A stretch of DNA of 24,339 bases, from assembly GCA_040507895.1 (NCBI GenBank), contig JBEVNX010000083.1, positions 1-24,339 on the forward strand, read 5' to 3'. Below, piece after piece: positions 16,477 through 22,897 of this stretch (positions are counted from its first letter, which is position 1; each line of letters opens with the position of its first letter). The notes beneath the pieces are model-generated. The model had not been told where the DNA came from. It saw only the letters and a program-made list of their open reading frames with translations, and made no database searches. A program made the translations under genes and the position numbers. This DNA is from JBEVNX01 sp040507895 (GTDB taxonomy: Bacteria; Desulfobacterota; Binatia; JACPRU01).

Positions 16477-17598
16477 ATGAAGAACTGGATCTCCTTCCCC
16501 CGGATCGAAGGGGTGGCGTCGCGGCAAGCGCACGCCGACCTCCCCGAGGGCACGTTCGAGCGCGAGATCAGCAAGGAGGGCTTCTTCGGGCCGGCCACAC
16601 AGATGTATCACACGCATCCGCCGACCGGTTGGACGGATTGGGAAGGACCGCTGCGGCCGCGGGCCTTCGATCTCACCAAGCTCGCTCGGCCGGTGGCGAG
16701 CCCGTGGGAGGCCGCGGGCTTTCTCGCCAACGCGCACCTGAGCATCCGCATCTGGCTGATGAACGCATCGATGGACCACCTGGTGCGCAATGGCGACGGC
16801 GACGAGCTCCTCTTCGTCCACGCCGGCCGCGGCGACCTCTTCTGCGACTACGGGCACCTGGCGTTTCGCGACGGCGACTACCTGATGATCCCGCGCGGTA
16901 CGCTGTGGCGGATCGAGAGCTCCGGGCCGGTGACGATGCTGCTCGTCGAGGCGACCAACGGGAGCTACTGGCTTCCCGATCGCGGGATCGTCGGCCAGCA
17001 GGCGATCTTCGACGCTGCGATCCTCGATACGCCGCGCATCGACGAGGTGTTCCACGCGCAGCGCGGGGACATCGCCTCGCGGGTGGTGGTGAAGCGGCGC
17101 GGGGCGCTCAGCACCGTGCGCTTCCCGTTCAACCCGCTCGACGCGGTCGGCTGGCACGGCACGCTTGCCCCCGTCCGGCTCAATTGGCGCGACATCCGGC
17201 CGATCTCCAGTCACCGCTTCCACGTCCCGCCCTCGGCGCACACCACGTTCGTCGCGGATCGTTTCGTGGTCTGCACGTTTTGTCCTCGGCCGATCGAGAG
17301 CGATCCGGGAGCGCTCAAGGTTCCCTTCTTCCACAACAACGACGACTACGACGAGATCATCTTCTATCACCGCGGTGAGTTCTTCAGCCGCGACGACATC
17401 CGCCCGGGCATGGTCACGCTCCATCCTGGAGGCTTCACGCACGGCCCCCACCCGAAGGCCTTCGCCGCGGGCGCCAAGCACGCGCGCAAGGAGACCGATG
17501 AGGTGGCCGTAATGATCGATGCGCGGGATGCGCTCGACGTCGCCCCTCTGCCCGAAGGCGTGGAGTCTCCGCGCTACGTCGACTCCTGGAAGGGATGA
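16477..17598 (+). CDS. Homogentisate 1,2-dioxygenase-family protein (short form)
   Basis: Cupin-fold, Fe(II) ring-cleaving dioxygenase family. At 373 residues it is shorter than classical HmgA (about 430-445). Family features include LFVHAGRGDLFCDYGHLAFRDGDY, the MIPRGTLWRIE strand and the probable iron ligands His286 and Glu293 in FFHNNDDYDE plus His322 in GGFTHGPHP. The His-to-Glu spacing is seven residues against six in human HGD (His335, Glu341), and the substrate-side region differs, so it may act on a different hydroquinone or open a related ring. A GAGGAG ribosome binding site precedes the ATG. The 87-base gap before it is the largest in the operon. The next gene overlaps it (ATGA). 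Confidence 0.85.
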   Translation: MKNWISFPRIEGVASRQAHADLPEGTFEREISKEGFFGPATQMYHTHPPTGWTDWEGPLRPRAFDLTKLARPVASPWEAAGFLANAHLSIRIWLMNASMDHLVRNGDGDELLFVHAGRGDLFCDYGHLAFRDGDYLMIPRGTLWRIESSGPVTMLLVEATNGSYWLPDRGIVGQQAIFDAAILDTPRIDEVFHAQRGDIASRVVVKRRGALSTVRFPFNPLDAVGWHGTLAPVRLNWRDIRPISSHRFHVPPSAHTTFVADRFVVCTFCPRPIESDPGALKVPFFHNNDDYDEIIFYHRGEFFSRDDIRPGMVTLHPGGFTHGPHPKAFAAGAKHARKETDEVAVMIDARDALDVAPLPEGVESPRYVDSWKG

Positions 17599-18581
17599 AG
17601 CTCGGGACTCTGCGAGAGGGCGGACGGGACGGCACGCTCGTCGTGGTGTCGCGCGATCTCTCGCGCGCCGCGCGGGTGCCGGATGTGGCGCCGACGCTGC
17701 AGGCGGCCCTCGACGACTGGGGTGAATTGGCGACGCGCCTGAGGGAGGCTCACGAGCGCCTCGAGCGCGAGGCGCTGGCCGGCGCGTTCCCCTTCGATCC
17801 GGCGCGCGCGGCGGCGCCGTTGCCGCGCGCGTATCAATGGGCGGATGGCAGCGCGTATCTCAGCCACGTGGAGCGCGTGCGCAAGGCGCGCGGAGCCGAG
17901 ATGCCGGAGAGCTTTCGCCTGGATCCACTGATGTACCAGGGTGGTTCCGACGGATTTCTCGGCCCGGGCGATCCGATCCTCGCGGCGAGCGAGGACTGGG
18001 GGATCGATCTCGAAGCCGAAGTGGCGATCGTCACCGACGACGTTCCCATGGGCTGCGACGCTGCCGCGGCCAGGGGGCACGTCGCCTTGCTCGTGCTGGT
18101 CAACGACGTGTCGCTTCGCAACCTCATTCCCGCGGAGCTCGCCAAGGGCTTCGGGTTCTTCCACGGCAAGCCGGCGAGCTCGCTGTCGCCGGTCGCAATC
18201 ACGCCCGATGAGCTCGGCGCGGCGTGGGACGGGGGCCGCGTCCACCTGCCGCTGTGCAGCTACGTGAACGGCGTGGCGATCGGTTGGCCGAGCTGCTCGG
18301 CGGACATGGCCTTCGATTTTCCGACACTCATCGCACACGCGGCCAAGACGCGCGCGCTGGGCGCCGGGACTATCCTCGGGTCGGGCACCGTTTCGAACTA
18401 CGATCGCTCGGTCGGGGTGTCGTGCCTGGCCGAGCGGCGCATGATCGAGACCATCGAGAGCGGCGCCGCGCGCACACCGTTCCTGCGCTTCGGCGACCGC
18501 GTGAGGATCGAGATGCTCGATGCCGGCGGGCGGTCGATCCTCGGCGCGATCGATCAGCGCGTGGAGCCTTATCGCGGCTGA
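17595..18581 (+). CDS. Fumarylacetoacetate hydrolase-family protein
   Basis: Hydrolyses C-C bonds of beta-diketo acids such as fumarylacetoacetate or fumarylpyruvate. The 328-residue protein has an N-terminal domain of about 90 residues and a C-terminal FAH fold with metal ligands Glu140 and Glu142 in DLEAEVAIV and Asp171 in VNDVSLRN; Lys192 in FFHGKPASS corresponds to the conserved lysine, and LGSGTVSNYD is the typical late motif. The ATG overlaps the stop of the dioxygenase gene, so the ring-cleavage product is probably passed to this enzyme. A strong AAGGAGG follows its stop for the next gene. The precise substrate depends on the dioxygenase and is not known. Confidence 0.9.
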   Translation: MKLGTLREGGRDGTLVVVSRDLSRAARVPDVAPTLQAALDDWGELATRLREAHERLEREALAGAFPFDPARAAAPLPRAYQWADGSAYLSHVERVRKARGAEMPESFRLDPLMYQGGSDGFLGPGDPILAASEDWGIDLEAEVAIVTDDVPMGCDAAAARGHVALLVLVNDVSLRNLIPAELAKGFGFFHGKPASSLSPVAITPDELGAAWDGGRVHLPLCSYVNGVAIGWPSCSADMAFDFPTLIAHAAKTRALGAGTILGSGTVSNYDRSVGVSCLAERRMIETIESGAARTPFLRFGDRVRIEMLDAGGRSILGAIDQRVEPYRG

Positions 18582-18587
18582 AGGAGG
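18581..18587 (+). promoter_or_regulatory. Strong ribosome binding site deciding the MBL-fold gene start
   Basis: AAGGAGG overlaps the stop of the FAH-family gene by one base and lies five bases before ATG 18593. It shows that the 123 in-frame codons upstream are not part of the MBL-fold protein. Confidence 0.75.
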
Positions 18588-18592
18588 AGCTC

Positions 18593-19558
18593 ATGACGGC
18601 CAAGACCTTCGCATCCCAGGGAGACCTCGCCGAGAAGAAGGTGACCTTCGCCAAGCTCGGCGAAGGAGCGTACGCCTACACGACCGAGGGCGACCCGAAT
18701 TCAGGTGTGATCGTCGGCGACGACGCCGTGATGGTGGTCGACGCGCGCGCCACGCCCGTTCTCGCCCGTGAGCTCGTCGACGCCATTCGTACGGTGACCG
18801 ACAAGCCGATCCGTTGGGTGGTGCTCACTCACTACCACGCGGTTCGCGTGCTCGGGGCCTCAGCTTACGGAGCCGAGCACATCATCGCCAGCGAAGGCAC
18901 GCACGAGCTCATCCGCGAGCGCGGCGCGCAGGATTGGGCGAGCGAGGTGCAGCGGTTTCCGCGCTTGTTCCAAGCGGCCGAGACCGTGCCCGGTCTCACC
19001 TGGCCGACGATCACCTTCGAGACGCGCATGACCGTAGGGCTCGGCAAGCGCGTCGTCGAGATCTCGCATCCAGGCCGCGGGCACACCAAGGGAGACACGA
19101 TCGTCTGGCTTCCGGAGGAGCGAATCCTCTACAGCGGCGATCTGGTGGAATACGGAGCCACGCCGTATGCGGGTGATGCCTACTTCACCGACTGGCCCGG
19201 CACGCTCGCGCGCCTGGCGGCGATGAAGCCGTTGAAGCTCGTGCCGGGTCGCGGCGACGCGTTGGTCACCGAGAAGGATTCGCTGGCGGCGATCGAGCAG
19301 ACGCGCCGCTTCGTAAGCGATCTCCATGAGGCCGTCCAGCGCGGGCGCGGCAGCGGCCGCTCGCTCAAGAGCGTGTTCGACGAAGTGCACGGCGCGCTCG
19401 CGCCGCGCTACGGGAAGTGGGTGATCTTCGAGCATTGCCTGCCTTTCGACGTGAGCCGGTCGTACGATGAAGCCGGGGGCATCGTCGATCCGCGGATCTG
19501 GACCGCGGAGCGCGACATCGAGATGTGGCAGGCGCTGCAGAGCGCTCCACCCGCGTGA
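18593..19558 (+). CDS. Metallo-beta-lactamase-fold protein with an altered metal site
   Basis: A 321-residue MBL-fold hydrolase. Strands and loops are in the right order: IVGDDAVMVVDARAT, then LTHYHAVRVLG in place of the canonical HxHxDH, GRGHTKGDTIVWLP (His164), ILYSGDLVEYG (Asp182) and LVPGRGDALV where most members have a GHG. Thus the ligands of the first metal site (His80, His82, His164, Asp182) are present, while all site-2 residues (Asp, His, His) are replaced by Val84, Arg85 and Arg220. A mononuclear or non-hydrolytic enzyme is suggested. An AAGGAGG at 18581-18587 six bases before the ATG 18593 fixes the start over the upstream in-frame codons. Between FAH and FAD hydroxylase genes, it probably acts on a pathway ester or thioester. 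Confidence 0.85.
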   Translation: MTAKTFASQGDLAEKKVTFAKLGEGAYAYTTEGDPNSGVIVGDDAVMVVDARATPVLARELVDAIRTVTDKPIRWVVLTHYHAVRVLGASAYGAEHIIASEGTHELIRERGAQDWASEVQRFPRLFQAAETVPGLTWPTITFETRMTVGLGKRVVEISHPGRGHTKGDTIVWLPEERILYSGDLVEYGATPYAGDAYFTDWPGTLARLAAMKPLKLVPGRGDALVTEKDSLAAIEQTRRFVSDLHEAVQRGRGSGRSLKSVFDEVHGALAPRYGKWVIFEHCLPFDVSRSYDEAGGIVDPRIWTAERDIEMWQALQSAPPA

Positions 19559-19562
19559 GCTC

Positions 19563-21224
19563 ATGACGCAATCCTCGCGACCGGGTGGCTCAGCCGGCTA
19601 TGAGCTGCCAGTCTATCCGTTCGTTCCGCCACCCGAGCTCGCACGGGGCGAGCGCGCACACCATCCCATCGTCATCGTGGGTGGCGGGCTTTCGGGATTG
19701 ACGCTCGCCTGCGACCTTGCACACCGCGGGATCGATAGTGTCGTCCTCGACGAGGACGACACGATCGGTGTGCGCGGCGCGTCCTCACGGGGGATTTGCT
19801 ACGCGCAAAAGACGCTCGAGATCTTCGCGCGGCTCGGCATCTACGATCGGATGCGCGAGAAGGGAGTCACCTGGTCCGTCGGCAAGACACTCTCTGGGCG
19901 CGATGTCGTCTACGGGTTCAACCTTCAGGTTGCGAGCGCGTCGGCGCAACCCCCGTTCATCAATCTGCAGCAGTTCTACGTCGAGTGGTTTCTAGTCGAC
20001 CGAATCCGCGAGCTCGGTCGCTGCGACCTACGCTGGAAGAACAAGGTGGTCTCGGTCACGCAAACGGACGGCGAAGTGACTGCGACGGTCGAAACGCCGG
20101 CGGGTACCTACAGCCTGATCGCCGACTGGCTCATCGACGCGAGCGGCGTGAACAGCAGGATCCGCAGCGGCTTCGGCTTGGATCCCCACACATCTCGCAT
20201 CGCCGACCGCTGGTGCATCACGGACGTGCGGTTCAAGGAGAGGTTTCCGATCGAACGCTGGACTTGGGTCGAGGCGCCTTTCAACGAGAACCGAGCCGTG
20301 TGGCAGCATCCGATGGCCGATGATGTTTGGCGGCTCGACTATCAGATGCCTTCCGACTGTGACCCGGACTACGTAAGCCGCCGCGACGTAGCGGAAGACC
20401 GATTGCGAGCGCACCTCGGGGACATCGGATTCGAGCTGGTCTGGGTCGGCCCGTACGAGTACCGCGATCACTTGCTCGACGAGTTCCGCCATGGCCGCGT
20501 GTTCTTCATCGGCGACGCGGCACACGTCGTCAGTCCCTTCGGCGCGCGCGGGGGAAACTCAGGCATCCAGGACGCTGACAACCTCGGGTGGAAGCTTGCG
20601 CTCGTGCTGCGGAACCGGGCTCCGGTGCGCCTTCTCGAGACCTACGACGCCGAGCGGCGCGCGGCGGCCAAGGAGAACCTCGAAGTCGCAAGCCGCACCG
20701 CGCGCTTTCTGGCGCCGCAATCCGAAGCCGAGCGTACATTGCGCCGGGCCGCGATCGACCTCGCGCGCGACCACCCTTTCGCGAGGGTGCTCGTGAATAC
20801 CGGCCGCATGTCCGTGGCGAATCCTTATCCAGGGTCGCCGGCGGTCGCAGGCGGCGGGTGGTCGCTGCCCAACGTACCGCTGACGCTTCCGGATGGCTCG
20901 CCGTCCGACCTGGTGACGCTCGCACGATCGGTGGGCACGATGTTCGTCGGGATCCTGTATGCACCTGCCCCCGAGCGCGACGTTTCCGCGATGGCTCGGC
21001 TAGAAGCAGAGGGGCTGCCGCTTCGATTGTTCGTCAGCGGACCCGGCGGCATCGCCGATCGGTCGGGAAGATTGGCCGAGCTTCTCGGAGCGACGGCTGG
21101 CAGCTTTGCGCTCATCCGCCCCGACCTCTATCTTGCCGCCCTCGTTGCAAACGCGGACGCCGCGCAGGTGCAACGCGTGTTGCACAAGGCGCTGTGCCTC
21201 GATACCGCTCGCGTCGCGGCCTGA
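19563..21224 (+). CDS. FAD-dependent aromatic monooxygenase (PheA/MhpA-like)
   Basis: Class A flavoprotein hydroxylase of the p-hydroxybenzoate hydroxylase fold, which uses NAD(P)H and oxygen to add a hydroxyl to a phenolic ring. The 553-residue protein has the ADP-binding motif VIVGGGLSGLTLA (37-49), the second motif IDASGVNS (191-198) and FFIGDAAHVVSPFGARGGNSGIQDADNLGWKLA (starting about 314), the FAD-ribityl GD motif. The C-terminal 150 residues form a thioredoxin-like domain as in phenol- and 3-(3-hydroxyphenyl)propionate hydroxylases. The ATG at 19563 lies four bases after the MBL stop; codons upstream in the same frame belong to the overlapping gene. It is followed 27 bases later by a DUF2783 gene, a common pairing for this hydroxylase subfamily. 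Substrate unknown; a hydroquinone-forming step before the dioxygenase is likely. Confidence 0.9.
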   Translation: MTQSSRPGGSAGYELPVYPFVPPPELARGERAHHPIVIVGGGLSGLTLACDLAHRGIDSVVLDEDDTIGVRGASSRGICYAQKTLEIFARLGIYDRMREKGVTWSVGKTLSGRDVVYGFNLQVASASAQPPFINLQQFYVEWFLVDRIRELGRCDLRWKNKVVSVTQTDGEVTATVETPAGTYSLIADWLIDASGVNSRIRSGFGLDPHTSRIADRWCITDVRFKERFPIERWTWVEAPFNENRAVWQHPMADDVWRLDYQMPSDCDPDYVSRRDVAEDRLRAHLGDIGFELVWVGPYEYRDHLLDEFRHGRVFFIGDAAHVVSPFGARGGNSGIQDADNLGWKLALVLRNRAPVRLLETYDAERRAAAKENLEVASRTARFLAPQSEAERTLRRAAIDLARDHPFARVLVNTGRMSVANPYPGSPAVAGGGWSLPNVPLTLPDGSPSDLVTLARSVGTMFVGILYAPAPERDVSAMARLEAEGLPLRLFVSGPGGIADRSGRLAELLGATAGSFALIRPDLYLAALVANADAAQVQRVLHKALCLDTARVAA

Positions 21225-21251
21225 AGATAGGAAGGGAGGGCGAACACTGAG

Positions 21252-21473
21252 ATGGCAGCGATGCGCATGGATCCGAACATTCCCGACCCGGACGGCTTCT
21301 ACGCTGCACTGGTCGCCGCTCACCAAGGTCTGACGGACGCGCAGAGCGCCGAGCTGAATGCGAAGCTAGTATTCTTGCTCGCGAATCAGCTAGGCGACCA
21401 GACAACTCTCATCGAATGCATCGAAGCCGCCGCGGCGAGCTCGGGCGAGGCAACGGCGCGGCGGTCATCGTGA
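21252..21473 (+). CDS. DUF2783 family protein
   Basis: A 73-residue acidic protein with the family pattern DPNIPDPDGFYAALVAAHQGL-type start, followed by DAQSAELNAKLVFLLANQLGD. The family has no known function but is repeatedly found beside FAD-dependent hydroxylases, so a role as chaperone, inhibitor or oligomerisation partner of the preceding monooxygenase is possible (inference). A GGGAGGG stretch lies upstream; starts at 21252, 21261 or 21267 are all possible and differ only by a few residues. The stop overlaps the GTG of the decayed gene that follows. Confidence 0.8.
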   Translation: MAAMRMDPNIPDPDGFYAALVAAHQGLTDAQSAELNAKLVFLLANQLGDQTTLIECIEAAAASSGEATARRSS

Positions 21474-22123
21474 GCTCGTGGCCGCATCGCGCCGAGCATG
21501 TCGGGAGCTTGCTTCGCCCGCGTGAGCTAAAGACATGTTCCGGGCGCACGGCGAGGGCAAGCTCGATGACCGGCGCTTTCGCGAGATTCAGGACGGCGCG
21601 ATCCGCCCAGCGGTCGCGCTCCAGGAGGAAGTGGGTCTCAGCTCGATCACCGACGGCGAGTTCCGGCGCACCGCATGGTCCGCCGGTTTCGTTTGGGCAC
21701 TCGACGGCTCGAAGCCTCGGGACTCGCTGTTCGAGTTCCGAGATGAGGCGGGCGACGTCATTCGCTGGTAGACGTGCTACGCCGCACGGCCGATCCGGAG
21801 GACGCGCGGCATCACGCTCGACGAGTTCGAGTTCGTGCGTCGCCTCACCGCTCGCGACGTGAAGGTGACGATGCCGGCGCCGAGCTTCCTCCACTTCTTC
21901 CGCGGCCGCGACTGTGCGGATCCCGCCGTCTCTGCGAATCGAGCGAGGCCTTGATCCGCCGCTGGACGAGGCCAGCCGATTCGTTCCGCTCGAGCGGCTC
22001 GGCATCTCGCCGCAGTGCGGATTCGCGAGCACCATCGGCGGCAATCCCCTGACGCAGAACGACGAGCGGAGGAAGCTCCGCCGCGTGGTCGAAGTTGCGG
22101 AGCAGATCTGGGGTTCGGCCTAA
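21470..22123 (+). pseudogene. Decayed cobalamin-independent methionine synthase-family gene (MetE C-terminal-like)
   Basis: Fragments of one gene appear in order but in different frames. GTG 21470 gives HRAEHVGSLLRPREL, the usual N-terminus. A frame change near 21532 leads to EGKLDDRRFREIQDGAIRPAVALQEEVGLSSITDGEFRR, then LFEFRDEAGDVIRW and an in-frame TAG at 21769-21771. The same frame continues past it with GITLDEFEFVRRLTARDVKVTMPAPSFLHFFRGRDCADPAV to a TGA at 21952. A third frame then gives EASRFVPLERLGISPQCGFASTIGGNPLT to 22123, close to the usual C-terminus. About 150 residues of the expected 370 are missing between the second and third parts, including much of the substrate and zinc site. 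The gene is therefore dead by frameshift, nonsense and internal deletion. It lies at the 3' end of the catabolic operon. Confidence 0.8.
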
Positions 22124-22129
22124 CGCCGG

Positions 22130-22789
22130 TCAGGAAGCGGCTCGAACCCGGGACGTCTCGCTTCGCAGCGAGGGGATCGGACGGCGCGCAACCTCCGCCG
22201 CCTCGTCCAGGGACACGCCGAGACCGCGCAGCACCAGCTCGGCGACCTCGCTGGCAATGGTGACGGATGCCCGGCCTTCGAGGATGGAGCGCAGCGCGGC
22301 GACCGACGTTCCCGCGATCAAGTCCCCGACGGCGCGGGTCGACGGCAGGCGGAATCGCCGCCGTCGCAGCCCGTCGGCCACGATCTGCTCGCGGATGATG
22401 TCGCGAGTCTGGTCGCGGAGGACTGGTAGGCTCGGCGCGTAGCGGGCCATGAACCAGCCCCAAAGCCGATCCTCCTTAACGCGTTGGAGAAAGAGCCGGA
22501 TGGCAACCGCGATTCGCTCCGCCGGATCGTCGACCCGCTTCTGGATCGCCGTCATCAACGCGCGAAACTCCTCGACCAGGCTCGCGGCGACCGCGTCGAG
22601 GATCTCCTCCCGTGTGCGGAAGTAGTTGTAGAACGTGCCCGGCGCGACGTCGGCGGCCGCGGCGATCTCGGCGATCGCCGTCGCCTCCGCGCCTTTTTCC
22701 GCCATCACCCGCTTGGCGGCCTCGAGAAGCTTCGCCCGCGTTTTCTCGCGCTTACGCACGTAGCCGACGCGAACGGGGAAAGTGACCAT
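22130..22789 (-). CDS. TetR-family transcriptional regulator
   Basis: A 219-residue regulator. The N-terminal HTH is typical: KREKTRAKLLEAAKRVMAEKG, AIAEIAAAADVAPGTFYNYF and TREEILDAV; the C-terminal ligand-binding domain is unassigned. The frame continues to 22852, but the ATG at 22789 gives the normal short N-terminal arm; the upstream extension would cross the divergent promoter region. No Shine-Dalgarno is seen before either start; the sequence there reads ACCTCCC, the complement of one. The gene diverges from phaC and probably represses it and itself through the inverted repeats in between; the ligand is unknown, with an acyl-CoA a reasonable guess. Confidence 0.88.
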   Translation of the reverse strand: MVTFPVRVGYVRKREKTRAKLLEAAKRVMAEKGAEATAIAEIAAAADVAPGTFYNYFRTREEILDAVAASLVEEFRALMTAIQKRVDDPAERIAVAIRLFLQRVKEDRLWGWFMARYAPSLPVLRDQTRDIIREQIVADGLRRRRFRLPSTRAVGDLIAGTSVAALRSILEGRASVTIASEVAELVLRGLGVSLDEAAEVARRPIPSLRSETSRVRAAS

Positions 22790-22799
22790 GGGAGGTAAA

Positions 22800-22862
22800 A
22801 TGCCAAAGATCGTCAAATTTGACAATAGCATCGAACTTGACGTCGTGGTCAAAATTGGCTAA
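22800..22862 (+). CDS. Possible 20-codon leader ORF before phaC
   Basis: GGGAGG at 22790-22795 lies four bases before ATG 22800, which opens a 20-residue frame (MPKIVKFDNSIELDVVVKIG) ending TAA at 22862, 35 bases before the phaC start. The ribosome binding site is stronger than most in this window. However, the ORF coincides with the proposed operator and may simply reflect the palindromes; no homolog is known to me. Confidence 0.3.
   Translation: MPKIVKFDNSIELDVVVKIG
22812..22852. promoter_or_regulatory. Two inverted repeats: candidate TetR operator between regulator and phaC
   Basis: Within 41 bases there are four matching pentamers: a perfect palindrome GTCAAATTTGAC (22812-22823) and TTGAC-N6-GTCAA (22837-22852). 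The centres are 27 bases apart. The stretch is AT-rich and lies in the divergent gap, where a TetR dimer operator controlling both genes is expected. The second TTGAC could also serve as a -35 element for phaC. Confidence 0.55.
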
Positions 22863-22883
22863 GAGCCACGGATCACCCGCTCG

Positions 22884-22889
22884 AGGAGG
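22884..22889 (+). promoter_or_regulatory. Ribosome binding site of phaC
   Basis: AGGAGG lies eight bases upstream of ATG 22898, a near-ideal spacing. It fixes the phaC start and predicts strong translation. Confidence 0.75.
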
Positions 22890-22897
22890 AACCCGTC

